Below, piece after piece: positions 10,707-22,378 of a DNA stretch of 64,000 nucleotides; position 1 is the stretch's first letter; every line of letters starts with the position of its first letter. This stretch comes from Caballeronia peredens (GTDB lineage Bacteria > Pseudomonadota > Gammaproteobacteria > Burkholderiales > Burkholderiaceae). The DNA is taken from contig FCOH02000012.1 of the NCBI GenBank assembly GCA_001544595.2, positions 62,001-126,000 of the forward strand, read 5' to 3'. Below the pieces are notes generated by a model. The model worked only from the letters and a program-made list of their open reading frames with translations. It was not told the origin of the DNA and ran no database searches. The position numbers were made by a program, and so were the translations under genes.

Positions 10707-10979
10707 CTAGTTTAGCGCATCCTTCAGAGCTTTGCCAGGGCGAAATTTCGGAACCTTTGCGGCCTTGATCTTGATCGCCGCGCCCGTACGCGGATTGCGG
10801 CCCGTGCGCGCCGTACGCTTGCCGACCGCAAACGTGCCGAAGCCGACGAGCGTCACCGTTCCGCCCTTCGTCAGCGTCGCGCGCACGCCGCCGATCACCG
10901 CGTCGAGCGCTCGGCCGGCAGCGGCCTTGGATATATCGGCTTGCTGCGCGATATGGTCGATCAGTTCCGTCTTGTTCAT
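10707..10979 (-). CDS. hupB: DNA-binding protein HU-beta
   Basis: HU is the small nucleoid protein that bends and compacts DNA as a dimer. The 90-residue product starts [11 protein letters not shown], has the DNA-binding arm with GRNPRTG and ends [11 protein letters not shown], all typical of HU. It lies just after lon, as in many proteobacteria, but has its own strong promoter at 11070-11098 and lon has a terminator before it, so it is expressed separately. Two tRNA genes follow on the same strand with no clear terminator in between, so read-through into them is possible. Confidence 0.97.
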   Translation of the reverse strand: MNKTELIDHIAQQADISKAAAGRALDAVIGGVRATLTKGGTVTLVGFGTFAVGKRTARTGRNPRTGAAIKIKAAKVPKFRPGKALKDALN

Positions 10980-11069
10980 TGTGATCCCCGAATCAGTTAT
11001 GGCACGTTGTAATCGATGGGTCCTGCATCGAAACCGGATCGCATCTCGAAATGATTGGATGCGGCGCCC

Positions 11070-11098
11070 ATTTAACTTAGCCGAAAGCGGCGTGTCAA
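11070..11098 (-). promoter_or_regulatory. Sigma-70-type promoter of hupB
   Basis: On the minus strand a perfect TTGACA (11098-11093) is followed after exactly 17 bases by TTAAAT (11075-11070). Transcription would start near 11063, leaving a leader of about 85 bases before the hupB ATG. Confidence 0.7.
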
Positions 11099-11170
11099 CG
11101 AGGATTGAGCCTTATTCAACGCGCCTTTCCGGCCAATTAGAAGGTCTCCTCGAAAAGCGCGCGCGCAAAG

Positions 11171-11202
11171 AAAAACCCGCGGGCATGACCCGCGGGTTTT
11201 TT
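11171..11202 (-). terminator. Intrinsic terminator of lon
   Basis: CCCGCGGG (11176-11183) and CCCGCGGG (11189-11196) form a GC stem with a short loop. Five A on one side and six T on the other make it able to work in both directions; on the minus strand it ends lon transcription before hupB. Confidence 0.85.
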
Positions 11203-11268
11203 AGTTTCGATCACGCAACACGGGATTGAAACCGCGTCGCGCGATGCGCCGTTCGCGCTTGGTTGCGC

Positions 11269-13692
<2,424 letters not shown>

Positions 13693-13756
13693 TTCATTTC
13701 CCCAGAAGTGGAATCAGTTCAGTCGTAAGTAAGGCCGTTCACTGCTATTGCAAGCC

Positions 13757-13785
13757 TTTATCGGAAGGGAAAAGTCGTTAGTCAA
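13757..13785 (-). promoter_or_regulatory. Candidate promoter of lon
   Basis: Minus-strand TTGACT (13785-13780), a 17-base spacer and GATAAA (13762-13757) resemble a sigma-70 promoter. A CTTGCAA at 13754-13748 resembles a heat-shock -35 box, but the matching CCCCAT-type -10 is poor, so sigma-32 control is only a suggestion. Confidence 0.5.
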
Positions 13786-13820
13786 AGATCGCGTCAGTAA
13801 CGTCCACAAGATAAACCGAA

Positions 13821-13857
13821 AAAAATAAAAGGCCGTTCACGTCGCCATGAACGGCCT
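13821..13857 (-). terminator. Intrinsic terminator of clpX
   Basis: AGGCCGTTCA (minus strand, 13857-13848) pairs perfectly with TGAACGGCCT (13839-13830), followed by TTTATTTTT. It separates clpX from lon. Confidence 0.88.
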
Positions 13858-13877
13858 CTCGCCGAGCCACAGCCTGT

Positions 13878-15149
<1,272 letters not shown>

Positions 15150-15319
15150 AAATGTGTAAGCCTCCGGACACTCTTGTTACATGATACGCCCTTCGATCCA
15201 CCCACGCAGATTCGCACCCGCGTGGCCTGGACGAAGCGCGTTTGGCGTGGCGCCCGCTGCGCGATTCGCATTTCGCCGGCACCGTCTCCGCGCGCCGGCG
15301 CGGCGCCGCTCCGGACGCC

Positions 15320-15973
15320 TCAGGGACGCTTGTGAAGCACCTGGTCGACGATGCCGTAAGCCTGCGCGTCGTCGCCGGACATGAAGTTGTCGCGATCGGT
15401 GTCGCGCGCAATGCGCTCGACCGGCTGACCCGTGTGATGCGACAGCAACTGATTCAGACGTTCCTTGAGATACAGGATTTCCCGCGCCTGGATCTCGATG
15501 TCCGATGCCTGACCGCGCGCGCCGCCGAGCGGCTGGTGAATCATCACGCGCGCGTTGGGCAGCGCGACGCGCTTGCCTTTCGCACCCGCCGCCAGCAGGA
15601 ACGCGCCCATGCTGGCGGCGAGACCCATGCACAGCGTGGCGACGTCCGGTTTCACGAACTGCATGGTGTCGTAGATCGCCATGCCGGCCGAAACCGAGCC
15701 GCCCGGGCTGTTGATGTACAGGCTGATGTCCTTGTCGGGATTCTCGCTTTCGAGGAACAGCAACTGCGCGACGACGAGATTCGCCGACTGATCGTTCACT
15801 TCACCGACGAGAAACACCACGCGTTCCTTCAAAAGGCGCGAGTAGATGTCATAGGCACGCTCGCCGCGGCCACTTGTCTCCACGACCATCGGAACGAGGC
15901 CGAGCGCCTGGGCTTCGAAGTCCCGCGGTGCGTTGGACGCCAACGTGTGGAGCAATTCAGCGCGAAAGGTCAT
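15320..15973 (-). CDS. clpP: ATP-dependent Clp protease proteolytic subunit ClpP
   Basis: ClpP forms the tetradecameric peptidase chamber used by ClpX and ClpA. The 217-residue precursor carries the full serine-protease triad: Ser121 in GLAASMGAF, His146 in VMIHQPLGG and Asp195 in the DTDRD stretch, the same spacing as E. coli Ser97/His122/Asp171 plus a longer N-terminal propeptide. A terminator after tig (16056-16100) separates it from the trigger-factor gene, so its promoter should lie in the 140-base gap upstream. Confidence 0.98.
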   Translation of the reverse strand: MTFRAELLHTLASNAPRDFEAQALGLVPMVVETSGRGERAYDIYSRLLKERVVFLVGEVNDQSANLVVAQLLFLESENPDKDISLYINSPGGSVSAGMAIYDTMQFVKPDVATLCMGLAASMGAFLLAAGAKGKRVALPNARVMIHQPLGGARGQASDIEIQAREILYLKERLNQLLSHHTGQPVERIARDTDRDNFMSGDDAQAYGIVDQVLHKRP

Positions 15974-16055
15974 GCAATTTCCTTGTTCGGAATAGGGATA
16001 CTGAACGACAAAGGAACATCCGGTAGTACGGCACGCAAACGCCCAAACTTTAATG

Positions 16056-16100
16056 CAAAAAAGGCGTGGGAGCCGTCAGTCCGACGACTCCGCACGCCCC
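16056..16100 (-). terminator. Intrinsic terminator of tig
   Basis: On the minus strand GGGGCGTGCGGAG pairs, with one bulge, with CTCCCACGCC, followed by six T (16062-16057). It lies 15 bases after the tig stop codon. Confidence 0.72.
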
Positions 16101-16114
16101 TTGCCAATTGCGCG

Positions 16115-17464
16115 TCAGGCTTGTGCCGTTGCGCTGGCCAGTTCCTCGAAGCTGACTTCCTTGTCGGTCACCTTGGCCTTGCCGAGGACGAAATCGACGA
16201 CGTTGCTTTCCACGACGAACGCTTCCATCTCGGCGAGGCGCTGCTGGTTCGAATAATACCAGCGGACGACTTCCTTCGGGTCTTCGTAGCTCTTCGCGAA
16301 TTCGTCCACTTCAGCGCGGATCTGCTCGGGCTTCGCCTGCAGTTCGTTTGCCTTGACGAGTTCGGCGAGCACGAGGCCCAGCTTCACGCGGCGTTCTGCC
16401 TGCTCGGCGAACATTTCGGCCGGAATCGGCGCGTCGGCGGCATTCGGCACGCCGCGCTGCTGCAGATCCTGACGCGCCATTTCGACGAGACGCTGCTGAT
16501 CCTGCTCGATCAGCGCCTTCGGCACGTCGAGTTCGGAGATCTTGAGCAGCGCGTCCATGACCTGATTCTTCACGATTTGCTGCGTACGGCGCTTCGCTTC
16601 GCGCTCCAGGTTGTCCTTGATCTCGCCGCGCATTTTCGTGAGGTCGCCGTCTTCGATGCCGAGCGACTTCGCGAAATCCGCGTCGATTTCCGGCAGATGC
16701 GGCCACTCGACTTTCTTCAGCGTGATGGTGAACTGCGCCGTCTTGCCTGCGACGTCCTTACCGTGGTAGTCCTCCGGGAACTTCAGGTCGAATTCGCGCG
16801 ATTCGCCGACCTTCAGGCCAGTTGCGGCCTGCTCGAATTCGGGCAGCATGCGGCCTTCGCCCAGCACGAACGCGAAATCCTGCGCGCTGCCGCCTTCGAA
16901 CGCGACGTCGTCGATCTTACCGACGAAGTCGAGCGTCACGCGGTCGCCGTCTTTCGCTGCGACGTCCGCACCGCCGTCGCCATGCTCGCCGCCTTCGCCG
17001 CGCGCGTGGAAGTGCACGCGCTGCTTGCGCAGGATGTCCAGCGTGCGGTCGACTTCGGCTTCCGAAATGGTCGTGACCGTACGTTCGATTTCAGCGGTGG
17101 CCACGTCGCCCAGCTTCACTTCCGGGTACACCTCGAAGGTGGCGTCAAACGCGTAGGCGTCGTCGGGGGCGGCTTCCGTCTTCGGCGCGAAGCTCGGCTG
17201 GCCCGCGACGCGCAGGTTTTCGGCGCGCGTCACGTCGAAGAATTCACGGCCGACCTTGTCGCTCAGCACTTCGGCTTCGACCTGACCGGCGTACTGCTGC
17301 GTCACCATCTTGAGCGGCACCTTGCCCGGGCGGAAACCCGGCATGCGCACGTTCTTCGCCAACTGGCGGATGCGCGAATCCACTTCCTTCTGCACCGTGT
17401 CTTTCGGCAGGGAAATCGTCACGCGGCGTTCGAGCTTGCCGAGGTTCTCAACTACGTTAGCCAT
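16115..17464 (-). CDS. tig: Trigger factor (ribosome-associated chaperone and prolyl isomerase)
   Basis: Trigger factor binds the ribosome exit site and shields nascent chains. The start ATG at 17464 gives 449 residues, close to E. coli (432). The N-terminal ribosome-binding domain has the signature region [10 protein letters not shown] at about residue 45-54; the FKBP-type PPIase domain covers about 160-260 ([13 protein letters not shown], the phenylalanine-rich [11 protein letters not shown]), and the helical chaperone domain forms the rest. Codons upstream of 17464 in the same frame do not resemble the family. It opens the quality-control block with clpP, clpX and lon in the order usual for proteobacteria. 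Confidence 0.97.
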   Translation of the reverse strand: MANVVENLGKLERRVTISLPKDTVQKEVDSRIRQLAKNVRMPGFRPGKVPLKMVTQQYAGQVEAEVLSDKVGREFFDVTRAENLRVAGQPSFAPKTEAAPDDAYAFDATFEVYPEVKLGDVATAEIERTVTTISEAEVDRTLDILRKQRVHFHARGEGGEHGDGGADVAAKDGDRVTLDFVGKIDDVAFEGGSAQDFAFVLGEGRMLPEFEQAATGLKVGESREFDLKFPEDYHGKDVAGKTAQFTITLKKVEWPHLPEIDADFAKSLGIEDGDLTKMRGEIKDNLEREAKRRTQQIVKNQVMDALLKISELDVPKALIEQDQQRLVEMARQDLQQRGVPNAADAPIPAEMFAEQAERRVKLGLVLAELVKANELQAKPEQIRAEVDEFAKSYEDPKEVVRWYYSNQQRLAEMEAFVVESNVVDFVLGKAKVTDKEVSFEELASATAQA

Positions 17465-17978
17465 GGCTGAAATCGTCCTAAAGTGAATCGTAAATTCGGT
17501 GTTCGGTTCTTCCGCGGTTCTAAAGGCGCGGGTCCGGATGCGGGCTCTGCATGAGCCGGCCGAAATCGACGCCTGGCACCGGAAGCGTCTGTGCGACGTT
17601 TCTCGCGGGAGTGCCGGGTTGTCGCCCGACACGGTTGTCAGTCAACAGAGCCCAGCATTTTAGCAAACAAATCCCGCCGGCCCCGGCAGCCAGATCGCGA
17701 ACGCGCGTTTTAGGCGAAATTTGCCCGTTTCCCGCGCGCAATCTGGCGTAAATCCGCGTTCTGCCGACGCCGCCGCGCGCGCACAATTCCCGCTATCCGT
17801 ACGCGGCTATTTTGCATGGCGCGCCGCGCTGATAAGCTTGCCGACGCACGATTCGCGCGACGAACCCGCTTTGTGCGCAATCCATTGCCGCAAGGCATGA
17901 AACGCATGCAATAACTGCATGAACGGACTTCGTGGCGGCCTTCCGTCGTTTCTTCCAAACCAGAACATTCGAGACACC
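17465..17978. other. Intergenic region between divergent tig and glycerate kinase
   Basis: These 514 bases hold no supported gene. On the minus strand TGCTAAAAT (17665-17657) is a good extended -10 element for tig, leaving a leader of nearly 190 bases. Nothing convincing faces the glycerate kinase gene. Confidence 0.55.
17657..17665 (-). promoter_or_regulatory. Extended -10 element upstream of tig
   Basis: TGCTAAAAT matches the extended -10 consensus TGnTATAAT at all but one position. No -35 box is visible at the right distance, as is usual for extended -10 promoters. The core GCTAAAAT recurs before ybiT and potF. Confidence 0.5.
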
Positions 17979-19124
17979 ATGCCTAATGTCACGCCTGCTC
18001 CCGTAGTTGTCATCGCTCCCGATTCTTTCAAGGGGTCGCTCTCGGCCGAAGGCGTCGCGAACGCCATCGCGGAAGGCATCAGGCGCGTACGGGCGGATGC
18101 CGACATCCGCATCCGCCCGATGGCCGACGGCGGCGAAGGCACGCTCGACGCGATGCTCGCCGCAGGCGGCGAGCGCCGTATGCTGAACGTGCGCGGCGCC
18201 GCGAGCGCCCGCCGCGACGCCGCCACCGGGCTGCTCGCCGACGGCGGCGCGATCGTCGAGACGGCCGAAGTGGTCGGCATCACCGATCCGGACGGCATGG
18301 CCGTGCCGGTCACCGAGCGCAGCACGCTCGGCATGGGCGAGGCGATCCGCGCGCTGCTCGACTCCGGCGCGCGCACGTTCTACGTCGCGCTCGGCGGCAG
18401 CAGCACCAACGACGGCGGCGCGGGCCTGCTCGTCGGGCTCGGCCTGAAGCTCTTCGATGCGGCCGGCAAGGAACTCGATCCGGTGCCGTCGGCGCTGGCG
18501 CGGATCGCGCGCATCGACGTGTCGGGGCTCGATCCGCGCGTGAAGGAAGTGGAGTTCGTCGGCATGTCGGACGTCGACAATCCGCTCACCGGCGACCATG
18601 GCGCGACCGCGGTCTTCGGACCGCAAAAAGGCGTGACGCCCGAGCAGATCACGACGATCGACGCCGCTCTCAGCCATTTCGCCGATCTCCTCGAACCCGC
18701 GATGGGCGTCGTCAAGCGCAACGAACCGGGTGCGGGCGCGGCGGGCGGGCTGGGCTTCGCGCTGCACATGCTGGGCGCGCGCTTCGAGACCGGCGCGGAA
18801 GTGGTCGCGCGCGAAATCGGGCTCGACGGCGCGCTCGAAGGCGCCAACTGGCTCATCACCGGCGAGGGCCGCTCGGATGTGCAGACGCTGCACGGCAAGG
18901 CGCCGTTCATCGCCTGCAAGCACGCACGCGCGGCGAATGTGCCGGCGACGCTGCTGTCGGGCGCGGTCGATTCGGCTGCCCTGCCGCGTCTGTCCGAGTT
19001 TTTCAGCGGCTGCTTCTCGCCCGCGCCGGGCCCGATCACGCTCGACACCGCGATCCGCGACGCCGCGCGCCTGCTCGCCAACGAAGCCGAGCAACTGACG
19101 CGGCTCCGCTTCGGTTCGAACTAG
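17979..19124 (+). CDS. glxK: Glycerate kinase (GlxK/GarK family)
   Basis: Phosphorylates D-glycerate, most likely to 2-phosphoglycerate, feeding glyoxylate- or sugar-acid-derived carbon into glycolysis. The 381-residue length equals E. coli GarK/GlxK. The N-terminal IAPDSFKGSLSAEGVANAI is the family signature; PMADGGEGTLDAM and GLGGSSTNDGGAG-like (here LGGSSTNDGGAG) form the substrate and nucleotide region. ATG 17979 was chosen because the signature follows closely; an ATG at 17919 would add 20 unrelated residues. No glyoxylate-pathway partner is adjacent. It converges on the PepSY gene with a 23-base gap. Confidence 0.93.
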   Translation: MPNVTPAPVVVIAPDSFKGSLSAEGVANAIAEGIRRVRADADIRIRPMADGGEGTLDAMLAAGGERRMLNVRGAASARRDAATGLLADGGAIVETAEVVGITDPDGMAVPVTERSTLGMGEAIRALLDSGARTFYVALGGSSTNDGGAGLLVGLGLKLFDAAGKELDPVPSALARIARIDVSGLDPRVKEVEFVGMSDVDNPLTGDHGATAVFGPQKGVTPEQITTIDAALSHFADLLEPAMGVVKRNEPGAGAAGGLGFALHMLGARFETGAEVVAREIGLDGALEGANWLITGEGRSDVQTLHGKAPFIACKHARAANVPATLLSGAVDSAALPRLSEFFSGCFSPAPGPITLDTAIRDAARLLANEAEQLTRLRFGSN

Positions 19125-19147
19125 AGCGGCCGGCGCGCGCGGACGGC

Positions 19148-20587
19148 TCAGGCGAGCGCGCGCTTCGTTCCGAACGCCAGGCGGTCGAAGCACCAGACGG
19201 CGAGCATGGTCGCGCCCATCAGCGGGAAGATGACGCCGATCAGCGCCAGGCCGCCGCGCCAGACGCGCATCGGCGGACGCCTGACCGGGCGCGCCGGCGC
19301 GCCGAGCGCGCGTGCGGGACGGCGCTTCATCCACATGACGAAGCCGGTCACGGCCAATGCGGCGAGCCCGAGCGAAATCGCCGAGCAGACGATCTGGTTC
19401 GCGAGCCCGAAGTAGCGTCCCATGTGCAGCGACGTGCCGTACGAGATCCATTGCGCGACGCGGCCATAGCTTGCGTAACCGATGTCCGACAGCACGCCGC
19501 CGCTGTATTGATCGATGTGCAACGTGCGTTCGCCGCGCGGATCGGCCGGAAAATACGACACCGTGTAGACGCCCGTCGGCGAGTCCGGCAGCGCGATGCC
19601 GTAGTCGTCGGCGACGCCTTGCTTCGCCGCGAGCGCGACGACATCGTCGAGCGACACGCGTGCGGCCGGCGCGGGTTGTTCCGCGCTGTGCGGTACCGTC
19701 GTCGCGCCGACGGCCCACGGCGTCTGCTTGAGCGGCAGATCGTCCATTTTCATGGACATGCCGTGCATCGCGTGTTCGTCGGCGGGCTTCGTTGCGGCGC
19801 CGGGCGCCGTCGATTGAACATGCGCCTTGCCCCACGCGCCCTTCGGATAGCCGAGCGACGCCGATGTCGCGAGCGCCTTGAACTCCTTGCCCCACGATCC
19901 CGACCACGGCAGCCCGGAGAGCACGAAGAAGAGCGCGCCCGCCGCGAGCCAGATGCCACCGACCGCGTGCAGATCGCGCCACCACGCGCGTCCCGCGAGC
20001 GACAGTCGCGGCAGCCACACGCCGCCTTTTCGCGCGTTCTCGCGATCGGGCCACCACAGCGCGATGCCCGTGCCGATCATCACGAGCGTCCAGCAGCCGG
20101 CGAGTTCCATCAGGAGTTCGCCGGTCTTGCCGAGCATCAGCCCGCGATGCAGGTTGCGCACCTGCTTCATCAGCCGATGTTCGACGGAGAGCGTGCCGAG
20201 CACCGCGCCGTCGTAGGGATTGACGTACACGCTTTCGCTCTCGCCGGAAGGCAGGCGAAACACGAATTCCGCGCTGCGCGTGCGATCGGTTTCGATTTGC
20301 GCGAGCGTCGGCACCGCGCCGCGCGGCTCGCTCGCGGCGGCCTTCGCGAGCAGGACATCGCGCGACAGTTGCGGACCGTGCGTGTCCGCGACGACCATCC
20401 GGTCGCGATAGAGCAGCGGCTCGATCTGCGGCTGAAAACAATAGATCGTGCCGGTGATCGCGAGCACGAGCAGCAGCGGCATTACGAAGAGGCCCGCGTA
20501 GAAATGCCAGCGCCACAGCGTGCGGCGATGCGCGATGACATCCGCGTTCGACGCAGCCGCGGCCACGGTTGAGTTGGGTGCAAGCAT
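19148..20587 (-). CDS. PepSY-domain inner-membrane protein (PiuB-like)
   Basis: The 479-residue product belongs to the PepSY-TM family, which accompanies iron-siderophore and copper uptake and is thought to reduce or release metal in the periplasm. It has about four transmembrane segments: one near residues 28-52 (AGLFVMPLLLVLAITGTIY), others near 160-215, 385-420 and the C-terminus. The periplasmic PepSY parts carry the typical YVNPYDGAVLG and TLHIDQYSGGVL motifs. His residues in the first helix region (WRWHFYAGL) and RNLHRGLMLG are typical haem- or metal-ligand positions. DUF2946 lies 192 bases upstream on the same strand. No TonB receptor is beside it. Confidence 0.85.
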   Translation of the reverse strand: MLAPNSTVAAAASNADVIAHRRTLWRWHFYAGLFVMPLLLVLAITGTIYCFQPQIEPLLYRDRMVVADTHGPQLSRDVLLAKAAASEPRGAVPTLAQIETDRTRSAEFVFRLPSGESESVYVNPYDGAVLGTLSVEHRLMKQVRNLHRGLMLGKTGELLMELAGCWTLVMIGTGIALWWPDRENARKGGVWLPRLSLAGRAWWRDLHAVGGIWLAAGALFFVLSGLPWSGSWGKEFKALATSASLGYPKGAWGKAHVQSTAPGAATKPADEHAMHGMSMKMDDLPLKQTPWAVGATTVPHSAEQPAPAARVSLDDVVALAAKQGVADDYGIALPDSPTGVYTVSYFPADPRGERTLHIDQYSGGVLSDIGYASYGRVAQWISYGTSLHMGRYFGLANQIVCSAISLGLAALAVTGFVMWMKRRPARALGAPARPVRRPPMRVWRGGLALIGVIFPLMGATMLAVWCFDRLAFGTKRALA

Positions 20588-20666
20588 GGCGATTCTCGTT
20601 GAGTGTGTGCGATGCGGACGCGGCGCACCGGCCAGACGATGTGCTTGTCCGCATGGAGTATTCGGT

Positions 20667-20693
20667 GCGTCGGAGCGTCGGAGCGTCGGAGCG
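20667..20693. repeat. 8-bp tandem repeat between DUF2946 and PepSY genes
   Basis: GCGTCGGA occurs three times in a row, followed by a partial fourth copy, in the 192-base gap upstream of the PepSY gene. A length-variable octamer in this position could alter promoter spacing, but nothing shows that it does. Confidence 0.8.
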
Positions 20694-20779
20694 GCGTCCC
20701 GAATACAGTATCGCGAGCGCGGCGACGCTATTCCCGGTTCCGGAAATGCGTGGTCGCTACGGTCGGACGAAGGAGAGCT

Positions 20780-21163
20780 TCAGACGAGAACGGGAGGCGC
20801 GCGCGGACACGCGGCGTTGAACGACTTCGCGCATATGGTGTTGACGTTCGCGCGTGTCGCCACCCGCATGACGCGCTCGATGCGCGCGACATCCGGCGCG
20901 AGGCCGCCTGCCACCGGAAGATGATGCGCGAGCAGGCCGCAATAGGCGCAGGCGTCGAAATGGCCGGCGGCATCGTGATGACCGGCAGGCGCGCCGACGT
21001 CTTGCGCGACGGCGTCATGGGCTTCGTGAACATCGACCGCGCACAGCGCCGCTTGCGGATCGCGAGCGGCCAGCGTCTGGCCGATGACCGGCGCGACAAT
21101 GGCGAGCCACATGGCGGCGATGCCGAGCCATGCGACGAAGCGATTGCGCGCGTTGCGAGTCAT
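20780..21163 (-). CDS. DUF2946 family protein, His/Cys-rich, membrane-anchored or secreted
   Basis: The 127-residue product has one N-terminal hydrophobic segment (FVAWLGIAAMWLAIVAPVI, about residues 9-27), then a segment rich in His and Cys: VHEAHD, APAGHHDAAGHFDACAYCG and LLAHHLP. The CxxC next to several His is the conserved core of DUF2946 and looks able to bind a metal. Genes of this family often sit beside TonB-dependent receptors and PepSY proteins involved in copper or siderophore handling; here the PepSY protein follows, but no receptor. Function is inferred from context only. Confidence 0.75.
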   Translation of the reverse strand: MTRNARNRFVAWLGIAAMWLAIVAPVIGQTLAARDPQAALCAVDVHEAHDAVAQDVGAPAGHHDAAGHFDACAYCGLLAHHLPVAGGLAPDVARIERVMRVATRANVNTICAKSFNAACPRAPPVLV

Positions 21164-21500
21164 GAACGTAGTGCCGGATGTCGAAACGGAGGTGGAACGG
21201 AAGCGTTGACCGGGATTGTAGGCAGCCTATCGGGATGCCGCAATCTCGCGCTGCGTATGGCCGGGATCGCGTGTCGGCACTGCATGTCGCGCGCCGATCG
21301 GATGTCATTCGCCGGGTCCGGACGTTGACGCAAATTCGCAGACATCGCCAGACGAATCGGTTAGAATCTCGGGCTCGGCACGTTGGACCCGTGCCGGACA
21401 CGGCAGATCGCCGGGCTTCGGAAAGTTGAAACGGCGGTTGAAACGGCGACTGCTGCTGCGGCCACGAAAACGCAAGCGATCCCAGAGCATCCGCCGTGAC
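21164..21500. other. Intergenic region before tRNA-Leu
   Basis: No gene is supported in these 337 bases. The part before tRNA-Leu holds a candidate promoter (21339-21367) and an exact 12-bp tandem duplication, GTTGAAACGGCG (21425-21448), inside what would be the tRNA leader. Confidence 0.5.
21339..21367 (+). promoter_or_regulatory. Candidate promoter of tRNA-Leu
   Basis: CAGACA (21339-21344), a 17-base spacer and TAGAAT (21362-21367) fit a sigma-70 promoter with four and five matches. The tRNA begins about 127 bases after the predicted start, implying a processed leader. Confidence 0.42.
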
Positions 21501-21587
21501 GCGAGGATGGCGAAATTGGTAGACGCACCAGGTTTAGGTCCTGACGCCCGCAAGGGTGTGCGGGTTCGAGTCCCGCTCCTCGCACCA
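21501..21587 (+). tRNA. tRNA-Leu (anticodon TAG)
   Basis: GCGAGGA pairs with TCCTCGC across the acceptor stem, with discriminator A and encoded CCA. The anticodon loop TTTAGGT gives TAG. A long variable arm (CGCCCGCAAGGGTG region) and T-arm GGTTCGAGTCC mark a class II leucine tRNA, 87 bases long. The outer pair of the anticodon stem is a C-A mismatch. Confidence 0.96.
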
Positions 21588-21592
21588 ACCCG

Positions 21593-21623
21593 AAACCCCT
21601 TTCCATCGGCAAAGGGGTTTTTT
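21593..21623 (+). terminator. Intrinsic terminator of tRNA-Leu
   Basis: AAACCCCTTT pairs with AAAGGGGTTT around a short loop, followed by a run of T. It starts six bases after the tRNA CCA end. Confidence 0.88.
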
Positions 21624-21641
21624 GTTTTGGCGAACGCCGAA

Positions 21642-22028
21642 CTAGACGCTGATGTCGCCCAGTTCGACCATCATCACTTCGCCCTTCGCCTGTGAACGCC
21701 CCGCGAAGTCCACGCCCGATTGCCCCATCACGCGCTTGATCTCCTCCGGCAGACGTTCGCTCGCGCGCGCGGCGGCAATCGGCCGGTCGACGTGCGACAG
21801 GAACTGCCGCACACCCGACGGCCGCCAGAACACAAAAACGTTGAGCGGATAGGACAGGCTCGCGTCGGTGCTCCGGTTCGCGGTGATATGCAGTCCGACT
21901 GTCGGCGAGACGTGCATCTGCCGCGGGCACACGCGAAAGTCGAAGCCGAAATCCGTCGTCACGCTTCTCACGAGGAACGGCAGGCACTTGTCGCCGAACT
22001 GCTTGTTCTCGGTTTTGCTAAGGGCCAT
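21642..22028 (-). CDS. Unknown protein, 128 residues
   Basis: ATG at 22028 is preceded by GGGAGG at five bases, a strong ribosome site, and so is preferred over ATG 22046. The protein has no signal peptide or membrane segment and appears cytosolic. It has two Cys (CLPFL and RVCPRQ) and a basic N-terminus; the middle reads like a beta-rich domain (VGLHITANRS, YPLNVFVFWR) and the end is a helix plus strand (GEVMMVELGDI). I do not recognise a family. It faces tRNA-Leu and shares its terminator region. Confidence 0.7.
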   Translation of the reverse strand: MALSKTENKQFGDKCLPFLVRSVTTDFGFDFRVCPRQMHVSPTVGLHITANRSTDASLSYPLNVFVFWRPSGVRQFLSHVDRPIAAARASERLPEEIKRVMGQSGVDFAGRSQAKGEVMMVELGDISV

Positions 22029-22378
22029 GACGCCTCCCGGCTTCATGCGCGGATCGCGCGCGGAATTGGACCGTCGCTCGGACGGATTGCGGCAGTGTTG
22101 CGCGCGCGGCGCACGCCGTCAGTGGTGCGGCGCACATGGGCGGACATCGTGATTGGGCGTGCGATTACGCGTGCGATTGCGTATCTGATTGCGTGTGCAC
22201 GCGCCGTGTCGCCGGGCCGTCACGCAGCGAAGGCGCGCCCGGACGGATAAAATGGGCGCCCGACGCGTAACGCCCCGACGATCGAACGACCGGGCGACCA
22301 GACGCACCACGATTACCACCGCAGCCGGCGACGCAAGCCGCCGGCCGTGCCCTCCCTTCGATCCCCCAATTCAAGTTC
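22029..22378. other. Intergenic region between unknown protein and squalene-synthase-like gene
   Basis: No gene is supported in these 350 bases. They contain a 12-base tandem repeat array (22151-22198) and a plus-strand TAAAAT (22248-22253) that could be the -10 box for the gene at 22379; no clear -35 box accompanies it. Confidence 0.5.
22151..22198. repeat. Four imperfect 12-bp tandem repeats
   Basis: GATTGGGCGTGC, GATTACGCGTGC, GATTGCGTATCT and GATTGCGTGTGC follow each other without gaps about 50-100 bases before a candidate -10 box. The consensus is GATTRCGYRTGC. Confidence 0.8.

Noticed and set aside
17793..20654. Open frame of 953 codons on the minus strand across glycerate kinase and the PepSY gene
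   Set aside because: It overlaps two clear genes in other frames and has the Arg/Ala/Asp-rich composition of an out-of-frame reading.
21501..22378. tRNA-Leu as integration site of a genomic island
   Set aside because: No integrase, no direct repeat of the tRNA 3' end and no clear shift in base composition were found downstream.
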